A stretch of DNA of 64,000 nt, from the NCBI GenBank assembly GCA_947631235.1, contig CANRKO010000007.1, forward strand, positions 1 through 64,000. The letters are read 5' to 3'. The notes beneath the pieces are model-generated. The model was not told the origin of the DNA. It saw nothing but the letters and a program-made list of their open reading frames with translations, and made no database searches. The translations under genes were made by a program, and so were the position numbers. The DNA comes from an uncultured Clostridia bacterium. Lineage in GTDB: Bacteria; Bacillota; Clostridia; UBA1381. Shown here piece after piece: positions 17,265 to 26,800 of the stretch. Numbering within the stretch: the first letter of the stretch is position 1; each line of letters begins with the position of its first letter.

Positions 17265-18491
17265 TTAATCGTTGTCGCTGTAGAGGTACACCCAGAGTAT
17301 GGTAAGGAGCGCGACCGCAATACCTCCGCCGACGCATATTATCGGCAGGCGCATACCACTGTCGAATACCTTGCCGATATTTATAAGCGGCTTTTTGCCG
17401 TTATCCTTTTCCTCGCTGATGAGTGAGAGCGTGCCTTTCGCCTTCTTGTAGAGCAGCGTGTTCCTGTCGTAATCGGTCTTTATCTGCTTAAGCTCCCTGT
17501 CGGAGAGCGGTATACAGTCGGTTCTGACCTTTAATATCTGATAGCCGTCCGGCGCGTCGTCGCTGCGGCGCAAAAGCGCGTAGTTGTAATATGAACGGTC
17601 GGTCGAAAACCTTACGTAATATATCTCGTCGCCGAGGTTGTACGCCTCGGATATGAGGTAGAAACGGTCGCCGTCGGGGCGAACATCGACAGCCTCGCGG
17701 TACGCGTCCATCGTCGTGTAGTTGGCTATGTCGAAATCGGTAAAGCCCGTAACGGTGCCGAGCACGTTTTCAATATGCTTTTCGTCCTCGTCGGACAGTC
17801 TCTCGGCAATGTCCTCATATGTTACGCTGTCGGCTGCCGTATTTTTAAGCTTGTCAAAGAAGTTGTTAAGTTCCTTATTAAAATGCGATATATCCGTGCC
17901 GGGATGGAAATACCTCGACGAGAAATCCGCAACGCCTATTTCCTCGTTTATGTTCGGCGTTTTAAGATAGCGGTACGCAACGCCGTCAATCGCGGTGTAG
18001 TATTCCTCGCTTACAAGCGCGTCGTTTTCGTAAGTCTTGTATATTATGTACCGCTTATCCTCGTAAAATCCCATCGAGAACGTTCCGACGCGTCCGTCGG
18101 TGAGCTGATTATAGTTGACGTCCAAAATCGCTATTCTCTCGGCGCAGTCCTTCTCCTTGTCGTAACGCCATATGTGGCACGACGCGACGGTGTACTCCGA
18201 GTCGGCTATAAATATCACGAGGTACGGCTCTTTGTCCGCGTCGAAGTTTATTACCTCACTGTACATCACGCCGCGCGGGTACGCGTCGCCGTTCGCGAAA
18301 TCAAACGTATCGCCCGCGTTTTCGGTGGTGAGCGTTCCGTAGGTGTAGATGTAGTCGTTCAGGGTATATGCGAATATCGACGCTGTTCTGCCCTCGTTTT
18401 CGTCAGCCGAAACGCCGCCTATGTTAAGGCATGACATAAAGATAAAAAGAGCGCAAAGCGCGGAAATAACCCGAAATACTCTCTTTTTCAA
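17265..18491 (-). CDS. exported single-pass membrane protein, function unknown
   Basis: About 408 residues from the TTG at 18491, chosen because a GGGGGGTG ribosome site lies just upstream; the frame stays open to an ATG at 18518, which would put CPKKGG before the signal sequence. The signal peptide (RVFRVISALCALFIFMSCLNIGG) could also be a lipobox-like one (FMSC). A large extracellular part rich in Asp and Tyr follows, and a final hydrophobic helix (IICVGGGIAVALLTILWVYLY) is followed by SDND, so a C-terminal anchor is likely. I do not recognise any family. Confidence 0.7.
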   Translation of the reverse strand: MKKRVFRVISALCALFIFMSCLNIGGVSADENEGRTASIFAYTLNDYIYTYGTLTTENAGDTFDFANGDAYPRGVMYSEVINFDADKEPYLVIFIADSEYTVASCHIWRYDKEKDCAERIAILDVNYNQLTDGRVGTFSMGFYEDKRYIIYKTYENDALVSEEYYTAIDGVAYRYLKTPNINEEIGVADFSSRYFHPGTDISHFNKELNNFFDKLKNTAADSVTYEDIAERLSDEDEKHIENVLGTVTGFTDFDIANYTTMDAYREAVDVRPDGDRFYLISEAYNLGDEIYYVRFSTDRSYYNYALLRRSDDAPDGYQILKVRTDCIPLSDRELKQIKTDYDRNTLLYKKAKGTLSLISEEKDNGKKPLINIGKVFDSGMRLPIICVGGGIAVALLTILWVYLYSDND

Positions 18492-18652
18492 CGTCACACC
18501 CCCCTTTTTCGGACACAATCGCCCTATTGTTTACATAATTCTTTTTCTATTATACCGACGCGTGTGTGACATTTCAACTTGATTTTCTTTAAGAGCTTAT
18601 TACAAGAATATGGCAAAAATTGCATAATAATACAAAATGGGCGGCGCGAACG

Positions 18653-18798
18653 TATGGCTCCCCTAATAGGGGAGCTGTCACACGCAGTGTGACTGAGGGG
18701 TTTGTTTTTTTGCGGATTAAACCCCTCCGACGCCTTCGGCGCCACCTCCCCTAGTAGGGGAGGCTTACCGTAGGGGCGGTCATTGGCCGCACGCACAC
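18653..18798. repeat. intergenic palindromic repeat, copy 1
   Basis: The 325-base gap between 18519 and 18843 holds stacked hairpins: GGCTCCCC TAAT AGGGGAGC, then TGTCACACGCAGTGTGAC (a perfect short stem), then AGGGGTTTG against AAACCCCT, CGCCTTCGGCG, and CCTCCCC TAGT AGGGGAGG, ending TAGGGGCGGTCATTGGCCGC. The same ordered set of stems with compensating base changes occurs at 36373-36583 in the opposite orientation, and fragments at 40417. No open reading frame. Such elements are frequent in gut Firmicutes. Confidence 0.75.
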
Positions 18799-18825
18799 AA
18801 AAGACCCCCTCGCGGAGAGGGGGTC
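18799..18825 (-). terminator. terminator of argC-argB-proS
   Basis: Minus strand: GACCCCCTC pairs with GAGGGGGTC over TCCGC, followed by TTTTGTG, 19 bases past the proS stop codon. Confidence 0.75.
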
Positions 18826-18843
18826 ATGCGCGTTTTTCTTAAC

Positions 18844-20550
18844 TTATCTTCTACTTTCCACAAACTTTACCACATCGTCCACCGCCGCACCGACGGTCTT
18901 TTCGGCGGACGAGGGCGCCGTTCTTTCCTTATACTCGACTATTCCCTCGCCGATCTTCTTGCCTACGACTATTCTGACGGGAATACCGATAAGATCCGCG
19001 TCCTTAAACTTTACGCCGGGGCGTTCGTTTCTGTCATCAATGAGCGCGTCAATGCCCTTGGCTTTAAGTTCGTTATAAATTTTTTCAGCCGCTTCGGTCT
19101 GTTCCTCGTTCTTCGCGTTCACCGGTATCACGATAACCTCGAACGGCGCGATAGACACGGGCCAGATAATGCCGTTTTCGTCGTTGTTCTGCTCGACGGC
19201 GGCTGACAGGCAGCGCGTTACGCCTATGCCGTAGCAGCCCATTGTAACGACCTTGCTCTGACCGTCCTCGTCCTGGAACGTAAGACCGAGAGCCTCGGAG
19301 TACTTCGTGCCGAGCTTGAATACGTGACCCACCTCGATACCCTGCGCCGTCTTGATAGGCTTTCCGCATCTCGGGCAGGCGTCGCCTTCCTCGATAACGC
19401 GTATGTCAGCAACCGTGTGCGGCGTGAAGTCCTTGCCGATGTTGACGTTTTTGTAGTGCATATCCGTCTCGTTCGCGCCGATGATGAAGTTCTTCATCGT
19501 TTCGACCTCTTTGTCAACGTACACGGGAATGTCAAGTCCGACAGGACCTGCGAAACCGACCTCGGCGTTCGTAAGCTGTCTCACCATGTACGGCTCGGCA
19601 AGCTCCAAATCATCGGTGCAGCCGACGAGGTTTTTCAGTTTGACCTCGTTTATCTCCCTGTCGCCGCGAACCATAGCCGCGATGTACTTGTCGTCAGCCT
19701 TGTATATGATAGTTTTTGCGAAATTGTACGGCTCAGCGCCGAGGAACGACACAAGCTCCTCTATCGTGTGAACGTTCGGAGTGTGGATTTTCTCCATATC
19801 GCCGCCGTCCTCCGCGGAGGGTTTGGGCGCGTTCACGCACTCCGCCTTTTCGTAGTTCGCCGCGTAGCCGCAGCAGTCGCAGTACGCGATACCGTCCTCG
19901 CCCACGGGCGACTTTACCATAAATTCCTGACTTCCGCTGCCGCCCATCGCGCCGCTGTCCGCGTCAACAACGGTGAAATCGAGACCGAGACGCTCGAATA
20001 TTCTGTTGTACGCATCGTACATTTTTTTATAGCTTTCGTCAAGACCCTCGTCGCTCGTGTCAAAGCTGTACGCGTCCTTCATCACAAATTCGCGGCTGCG
20101 TATAACGCCGAAACGCGGACGAGCCTCGTCGCGGTACTTCGTCTGTATCTGGTAAAGCGTCATCGGATATTCCTTGTACGACTTTACGTTGTCTATAACC
20201 GTCTGCGTGAAAAGTTCCTCATGCGTCGGACCGAGACAATAGTCGCGGTCGTAGCGGTCTTTAAGCTTGAACATACTCGCGCCGAACACGTCCCACCTGC
20301 CCGATGCCTGATACGCCTCGGCGGGCAAAAGCGCGGGCATTAAAAGTTCCTGCGCATCGGCGTTGTTCATTTCCTCTCTTATGATTTTTTCCACCTTCTG
20401 CAGCACGCGCAGTCCAAGCGGCAGGTACGAGTAAATACCCGAACCGAGCCTGCGTATCATCGCGGCGCGCAGCATAAGCTTGTGGCTTGTTATTTCAGCG
20501 TCCGCCGGCACTTCGCGCAAAGTGGGCAGAAGTAAATTTGACATTCTCAT
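18844..20550 (-). CDS. proS: prolyl-tRNA synthetase, bacterial type with editing insert
   Basis: 568 residues, the length of the bacterial ProRS with an INS editing domain. Class II motif 1 region [25 protein letters not shown], motif 2 in [25 protein letters not shown], a YbaK-like insert at about 240-390 ([22 protein letters not shown]), motif 3 [11 protein letters not shown], and a C-terminal anticodon-binding domain ending at VKFVESRR. Charges tRNA-Pro. It follows argB by 20 bases, an uncommon partner. Confidence 0.97.
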   Translation of the reverse strand: MRMSNLLLPTLREVPADAEITSHKLMLRAAMIRRLGSGIYSYLPLGLRVLQKVEKIIREEMNNADAQELLMPALLPAEAYQASGRWDVFGASMFKLKDRYDRDYCLGPTHEELFTQTVIDNVKSYKEYPMTLYQIQTKYRDEARPRFGVIRSREFVMKDAYSFDTSDEGLDESYKKMYDAYNRIFERLGLDFTVVDADSGAMGGSGSQEFMVKSPVGEDGIAYCDCCGYAANYEKAECVNAPKPSAEDGGDMEKIHTPNVHTIEELVSFLGAEPYNFAKTIIYKADDKYIAAMVRGDREINEVKLKNLVGCTDDLELAEPYMVRQLTNAEVGFAGPVGLDIPVYVDKEVETMKNFIIGANETDMHYKNVNIGKDFTPHTVADIRVIEEGDACPRCGKPIKTAQGIEVGHVFKLGTKYSEALGLTFQDEDGQSKVVTMGCYGIGVTRCLSAAVEQNNDENGIIWPVSIAPFEVIVIPVNAKNEEQTEAAEKIYNELKAKGIDALIDDRNERPGVKFKDADLIGIPVRIVVGKKIGEGIVEYKERTAPSSAEKTVGAAVDDVVKFVESRR

Positions 20551-20570
20551 TATCGTTTGTTCCTTTCCTA

Positions 20571-21452
20571 TTAGTACTTATCGCTCTTTATAAGCGTGCC
20601 GATACCGGTTTTTGTGAATATTTCGAGCAGCAGGCAGTGCGGCACGCGTCCGTCTATTATGTGCGCGCCCGCGACGCCCTCTTTTATCGCGTCGAGACAG
20701 CCGAGTATCTTCGGTATCATGCCGCCGCTTATAGTGCCGTTGTCGATAAGCGGCTGTATCTCGTTTTCGTGTACCTCGTAAATTATATCGCCGTTTTTAT
20801 CCTTAACGCCCTCCACATCGGTGAGCAGAATAAGCTTTTCCGCCTGCACAGCCGACGCGACCGCCGCAGCGACGGTGTCGGCGTTGATGTTGTAGCTGTT
20901 GCCGTCGTCGTCCGTGCCTATCGGGGCGATTACGGGAATGTACTGATCCGACGCGAGCAGGTCTATAAGGCAGTGCTTTATATGCACGATGTCGCCGACG
21001 TAGCCTATATCGACCTTTTCGCCGTCAACCTCGGCGTACTGCTTCCTGCACTCGATAAAGCTGCCGTCAATGCCGCTTATGCCGACGGCGCGTCCGCCCT
21101 TTTTGCTGATGAGCGAAACGATTTCCTTGTTCGTCTTGCCGATAAGCACCTGCTGCGCCGTCTGCATCGTCACGTCGTCCGTCACCCTCAGACCGTTCAC
21201 AAACGTGCTTTTAACTCCCCTGTCGCTTAACGCCTTTGAAATGTCGGGGCCGCCGCCGTGCACGACGATTGGCTTTAAGCCTATAAACTTTAAAAGCGTT
21301 ATGTCCTCCATGACGGAGTTTTTAAGTTCGTCGTTTATCATGGCGTTGCCGCCGTATTTCACGACTATCGTTTTGCCAGAAAATTTTTGTATGTACGGCA
21401 GAGCCTCAATAAGTATGCCCGCCTTTTCAATAAGCTCGTCCATTTTTTCCAT
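20571..21452 (-). CDS. argB: acetylglutamate kinase
   Basis: 293 residues; phosphorylates N-acetylglutamate in arginine synthesis. Signatures: [29 protein letters not shown], substrate-binding [11 protein letters not shown], and [13 protein letters not shown], with SGGMIPK. Nineteen bases after argC and 20 before proS, so argC-argB-proS is one unit. argJ, argD and argF are not here. Confidence 0.97.
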   Translation of the reverse strand: MEKMDELIEKAGILIEALPYIQKFSGKTIVVKYGGNAMINDELKNSVMEDITLLKFIGLKPIVVHGGGPDISKALSDRGVKSTFVNGLRVTDDVTMQTAQQVLIGKTNKEIVSLISKKGGRAVGISGIDGSFIECRKQYAEVDGEKVDIGYVGDIVHIKHCLIDLLASDQYIPVIAPIGTDDDGNSYNINADTVAAAVASAVQAEKLILLTDVEGVKDKNGDIIYEVHENEIQPLIDNGTISGGMIPKILGCLDAIKEGVAGAHIIDGRVPHCLLLEIFTKTGIGTLIKSDKY

Positions 21453-21471
21453 ACGTATTATTCACCCCATA

Positions 21472-22509
21472 TTATAAGTAAAATCCCGCATTTGCGAGAG
21501 CTGTTTTCTCGTCCAGTCCGAACATTAAATTCATGTTCTGCACAGCCTGACCCGCCGCGCCCTTGACTATGTTATCGAGCGCCGACACAACGACGGCTCT
21601 TTGCAGCCGCTTGTCGTAGCACACGCCTATATCGACGAAATTCGAGCCTGCGACGTGTTTCGTTTCGGGAAGTTCGCCGACTTCCTTTACTCTCACGAAA
21701 AACTCGTCCTTGTAAAATTCCTTGTACATCTCTACAAGTTCCTCCGCGCTCGACGGTCGGTTGAGGTTTACATAAATCGTGGAGAGTATGCCGCGTTTCT
21801 GCGGTATAAGATGCGGCGTGAACGAAATTATAATCGGCTCGCCCGCGATATTGGAAAGCTCCTGCTCTATCTCCGACGTGTGGCGGTGGTTCGTGACCTT
21901 GTACGCCTTGGTCGTCTCCGTACACTCGCAGAAGTGGTTCTGCAGCGACAGTCCGCGTCCCGCACCCGTCACGCCCGATTTCGCGTCCACGATTATATTT
22001 TTCGTTTCGGCTATCTTACCCGCCAAAAGCGGAGCCGCGCCCAATATGGAGCAGGTAGTGTAGCAGCCGGGATTGCCGATAAGTCTCGCCTTTTTGATTT
22101 TCTCGCGGTGAAGTTCGGGAAGTCCGTACACCGATTCCTTCAAAAGTTCCGGCGACGAGTGCTTTTCGCCGTACCATTTCTCGTACACCGCCGCGTCGTC
22201 GTAGCGGTAGTCGCCGCTCAGATCTATTACTTTAAGTCCTTTATCCAAAAGCGACGGTATGACCGTCTTTGACGCGCCGTGCGGCAGCGCCGTGAATGCC
22301 ACATCGCACCGAGCCGCTTTTTCAAGGTCAAGTTCCTCACATTCCTTTTCGAGAATATGTCTTAAATTCTGGTACACGTCGCTTATCTTCTGTCCGGCAA
22401 AGCTTTGCGAGCCGAGTATTTCTATGCTTACCTCCGGATGATTTGTAAGGAGACGCACAAGCTCTATGCCCGCGTAGCCGGTCGCGCCGAGAACCGCAGC
22501 TTTTATCAT
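21472..22509 (-). CDS. argC: N-acetyl-gamma-glutamyl-phosphate reductase
   Basis: 345 residues. Rossmann start AVLGATGYAGIELVRLL, catalytic Cys in IGNPGCYTT, substrate region GVTGAGRGLS and the family FTPHLIPQKRGILSTIY. Reduces acetylglutamyl phosphate with NADPH. First gene of the arg/proS unit. Confidence 0.97.
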   Translation of the reverse strand: MIKAAVLGATGYAGIELVRLLTNHPEVSIEILGSQSFAGQKISDVYQNLRHILEKECEELDLEKAARCDVAFTALPHGASKTVIPSLLDKGLKVIDLSGDYRYDDAAVYEKWYGEKHSSPELLKESVYGLPELHREKIKKARLIGNPGCYTTCSILGAAPLLAGKIAETKNIIVDAKSGVTGAGRGLSLQNHFCECTETTKAYKVTNHRHTSEIEQELSNIAGEPIIISFTPHLIPQKRGILSTIYVNLNRPSSAEELVEMYKEFYKDEFFVRVKEVGELPETKHVAGSNFVDIGVCYDKRLQRAVVVSALDNIVKGAAGQAVQNMNLMFGLDEKTALANAGFYL

Positions 22510-22551
22510 TGTTTATCCTTCTTTCCGAGTCCGATTTTATCCTAAGTATAT

Positions 22552-22580
22552 ATTATAGTATAAAATACGCGATTTGTAAA
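22552..22580 (-). promoter_or_regulatory. argC promoter
   Basis: Minus strand: TTTACA, 17-base spacer, TATAAT, about 45 bases before argC. No ARG box was recognised by eye. Confidence 0.75.
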
Positions 22581-22588
22581 GAATAATT

Positions 22589-22969
22589 TTACAATATATT
22601 TTCGAGACAAATCTTGTAATCTCTGGGCAGTTTTTCTATAAGCACACCGAGCGAACGACACTTTGAGTACGCGTCCGACTTCTGCCGTTCGCTTGCGTAA
22701 CCCTCAAGCTCCGACACGCCGAGTTCTATCTCGTCAAGGCGCACATGGTTGCCCGTTGCCGTGAGAAAGACGCGTCGGCTATCGACCGAGCCGCGCAGAC
22801 GCTTTATGTCCTCCGCCGCGCCGTCGTAGTCCTCGCTCTCGATTTTTTCGGCGATCGAATTGTTTATGTCGGCAAGTTCGTTTGAAATTTTATTCATTCT
22901 GTTTGTATAAACAAAACTTCCCGCCACGATTGCCGCCGCGATTACGAGCGCGGATATTACACCCCTCAT
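22589..22969 (-). CDS. DUF4363 family protein
   Basis: 126 residues with an N-terminal membrane anchor (VISALVIAAAIVAGSFVY) and a helical extracytoplasmic part (NKISNELADINNSIAEKIE). It matches the DUF4363 pattern in length and layout. Its ATG overlaps the stop of the DUF421 gene (ATGA), a pairing common in spore-forming Clostridia. Function unknown. Confidence 0.8.
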   Translation of the reverse strand: MRGVISALVIAAAIVAGSFVYTNRMNKISNELADINNSIAEKIESEDYDGAAEDIKRLRGSVDSRRVFLTATGNHVRLDEIELGVSELEGYASERQKSDAYSKCRSLGVLIEKLPRDYKICLENIL

Positions 22970-23646
22970 TTCTTCTCCTCCTTCATCTGTACAAACAGCT
23001 TGTCGTCCATGTCGAGCGACGCGAGAAACACGTCCTTAACGCCGTTTACGCCGCGCTTTTTAAACTCGTTTTCGAGCCATCCCGCCGTCTTGCCGGAGCG
23101 CATGAGCTCAAATTTGTTAAGACAGCCGTCCGCGACGAGCATATACGGCAGTCCGCCCTTCGTAACGGTGCTTGAAGTCATGTCGGCGACCGTCACGGCG
23201 CGCGCGTCCGCCTTCGGTATGACGCTTAACTGACCGCTCGTTTCGATAACGGCTACCTCCACGTCGGCGATATTCGGGTAATTGTTAAGGCGCAGCTCCT
23301 CCATGAGGTCGTTTAAATTAAAACGCATACGCCGCAGCTCGCCCTCGTTTATGCGTCCGTTGTATATGACCATGCACGGCTCACCGCTCAAAAACTTTCT
23401 GACCGTCTTGCTTTTAAGGCTCATCTGCGACGTCATAACCTCGGCTATAAGCAGCGTCAGCACCGGCACAATGCCCGAGAACAGCGGTATTTCCACCGAC
23501 TCCATCGGTATCGACGCGAGGTCGGAAATCATTATCGCGACGACAAGCTCCGACGGCTGAAGTTCTCCAAGCTGCCGTTTTCCCATTATCCTTAGCGCGA
23601 GTATCACAAGCGAGTACAGAATTAACGTGCGTATCGCAAGTACCAT
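22966..23646 (-). CDS. DUF421 (YetF-like) membrane protein
   Basis: 226 residues. Three N-terminal membrane helices carry RIMGKRQLGELQPSELVVAIMISDLAS, the YetF/DUF421 signature, and a cytoplasmic or external alpha/beta domain follows (NGRINEGELRRMRFNLNDLMEELR). Paralogues in Bacillus are linked to spores, and coupling with DUF4363 is usual. Biochemical role unknown. Confidence 0.88.
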   Translation of the reverse strand: MVLAIRTLILYSLVILALRIMGKRQLGELQPSELVVAIMISDLASIPMESVEIPLFSGIVPVLTLLIAEVMTSQMSLKSKTVRKFLSGEPCMVIYNGRINEGELRRMRFNLNDLMEELRLNNYPNIADVEVAVIETSGQLSVIPKADARAVTVADMTSSTVTKGGLPYMLVADGCLNKFELMRSGKTAGWLENEFKKRGVNGVKDVFLASLDMDDKLFVQMKEEKK

Positions 23647-23763
23647 GACAATGTTACCTCCGTAAAATTTCTGTTCGTCTTATACTTTCCCGTTCGTATG
23701 AAATTTATGTATTTGCACCCGCGCGCCGTGTCGCAAAATACGTATCTTCCGACACGAATAAAT

Positions 23764-23792
23764 TTGACTTAACGCCCGCACTATGGTAAAAT
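23764..23792 (+). promoter_or_regulatory. promoter of the SLH surface-protein gene
   Basis: TTGACT, 17-base spacer, TAAAAT, about 55 bases before the ATG at 23847; a TTAGGAGG ribosome site precedes the start. Confidence 0.7.
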
Positions 23793-23846
23793 TGTAATGA
23801 CTGAAATATGGTTTTCATAAAAGTTTGAGGTTTAGGAGGCTACACT

Positions 23847-26800
23847 ATGAAACACACGAATAAAATTTTATCCTACATAATTGCGGCGGCAATGACAGTA
23901 TCGCTCATGCCGACGGTATCGTTTGCCGCGCCGGAGGGCGAGAGTACTCGTCCGTCGATAACAAATCCGGTCGAATCCGGAGAAAACTATACCGGCGGCA
24001 TTGACGCGATTGACTGGGGTGATACCGATTGGGGCGCGTTTAAGGACGTTGACTGGACGGATGCCGAAAACAAGACAGCGGACGAGCTTGCGGCGACGCT
24101 TGAGAGCGCGGGTATAAACGTTCTGAATCTCCGCGATACGGCGCTGGTATTCGGCGATACGGAAGAGGAGTCCGAATCGACGGAAGATTTGGGCGGCATA
24201 ACAATCGATGCCGACACAATAAAATTTCCCGAGGGTGACATGGCGTTAATTACGTCGACGGAGGCGGATATTTGGTTACAGTCCGACGCTGAAATCAGTA
24301 TTCCGGATAATTCGTCCGTACTGATAATCAATGTGTCACAGGAAAGCGAAAGCTCAAGTATTTTCGGCGGTGAAAGTATTTACGGCGGTAGTTGTAATTT
24401 GACAATAAACACGAATAACAGCGGTAATCTGGCTGCGGTAAATCTTCACGCTGCGGAGTCAAGCTACGGTATTATCGCGGACAGCCTGAGCATTTGCGGA
24501 GGCGGAGTTGTCGCGGCGGTAAGCGGAAAGGCGCCGACGGATTCCACCGGCATATTCGCATACAACTCGATAAGTGTAAATAAAGCGGCGCTTATAGGCA
24601 CGTGTTTGACAAGAGACGCTCAACAGTGCGATGGTATCATAATACAGGATCAATCTTCCGACATTTTATCCGCAAACTGCGTTTTATCCGCCGAGGACGG
24701 TGCTCTTGTGATTGGCGCTGGCGGCGAGTCATCGCTGCTCTCACGTGGAATAGTGACCGACAGTATATCGGCGAAAAACGGCTCGGAAATTTACGCCTAC
24801 GGCGGCAACGTGCCGGGTAATGACGGCGATCCCGACAACGATATGCGCACCATAGGTCTCGAAATTATGGAGGGGACAAACAAAAGAAAAATAACCGTGG
24901 ATAACGGCAGCGCGATTTACGCGCGCGCGGGAAACGGCGAATACGGATACGGCATATCCGAATATTACCACAACTATGGCGAGGAGGACGCCTCGACTGT
25001 AGAATACGGCGGTGTGGAGTTCGTCGTTGACGAGAGTGAAAACGCCGAACCGTCGGAAATAATCGCGGCAGGCAACAACGACGCTTATCATCAGCGGCGC
25101 GTATATGATGTCGGAATCAGCAAAACACAGTACAAGAATCCGACGGGTAACGTGACCGTAATGGGAAGCCGCAAAACGTACGGCAGCAACGCGATTGTGA
25201 CGTATTTCAATTCCCGTGAGCACAAGTACATGTACGCTTACCATACAAGCGTAGACTATGTAAAAATCACACGCGGAGAAGCAGCCGACTACTATCTTGT
25301 ATATAAGCCCGATGAAGGAGCGTTATATAAAAATAACGGCGAAAAGCTCGAAAGCTTCCCCGGCACAATATGCGAAGGCGATACTCTTACGCTTACGAAT
25401 GATTTTCACTTTGAAACCAACTGCGGAATAGGACTGTATCTGTTTTCCGGCACAACGCTCGTAGTTCCGGAGGGCGTAACGGCAAGCGTAATGAGCGGTG
25501 ATAATCCGGATAATATGAACTCAACAGCTCTTGTGTACAACGGCGGCTGCAATCTTGAAATTGACGGCTTATTTACCGCGACAGGCAGAAGTGCGCGTAC
25601 GGGGAGCAGCGGCATTCTCGGCGGCGGCGGTACACTGTCCATATCCGGAAAAGGAAAACTGTACGCGACAGGCGGGGATGTGATCGACGCATCGGCTGCG
25701 ACTGTGATTTCGGCGGGTATAAGCTCAAACGGCAATATAAGCATACGCGGTACAGCCGTAAGAGCATATTCGAGATATGTTTCACTCAAGCCTCAGGAAG
25801 AGGAAACGGAGTCCCAAAGCGGAGTGAGCGTAGGCATGTTTGTCGACAGAGTTTTTGCCGGTGACGGCGCGGATGTGCACGCCGAAGGCGAAGGCGGCGG
25901 AGAGAATATAATGACATACGGCTGTATTGCAAAAGATGTCACGTCGGAAGGGGAAGGGAGCAATTTTGGGGCATACGTCATCGAAGATTCTTATTGCGAC
26001 CTTTCCGCGGGGCTTGCGCTGAAACAAAACGCAATATCTTTGAACGCCTTTGACGGCGGTAAAATCGACTGTGAATCTCTTAATTATGCTTCTGCGGAAT
26101 CATTCGGATTATGCGAGCAAGACTCGACGGAGGAGAGCGATCCCGTTTTGATTTTTGTTGACGGCGACGGGTCGGCTATTAAATTTTTAGGAGTGGGCGC
26201 TGCCGTAAAGCTGCGGAACGAGCCTGTGGGAAGCTATACCGTGAAAGGCAGCCTGACGGATGGCAGCGTTACATTTGATAAGGAGCAAGCGGGTTACGTT
26301 CGCTCTGACGGTTTGTTGGATTACATGGTGGAGTTCACAACCACACCGACAGCCGACTATGGCATATATTATGACGCCGAGGCGGGATTCCGCAAAAACA
26401 ATAAGGACGGCGAGGCTCTTTCCGACGCGGAGATCCCCAAAGGAATGAGCGCGGACGGCAATGTTCTAACCCTTGACAATGTTGTGTTTGAGTCAAGCGG
26501 CAGCGTCGCCCTCAGGATCGGCGAAGGCGTTACGGTAAGGGTGCCCGAAGGCAAGACTTCCGGCTTAGGGGCGTCTCCGACTGCCGAGTCCGAAATGACC
26601 TTCGGGCTGGTCGGAGAAGGCGGCAACACTTTAGAAATTGACGGAGGCTTGCTCACCGCGGCTTACGGCTTCGGCGACAGCGCCACTAATGTTGCAGGCA
26701 TATTCTCATATGGTGATATGACGATAAAGGGCTCGGGAGATGTTTCAGTCTATGAAAAAAACGGCACGGGTGACTCATACGGAATGATCTCGAACAAAAA

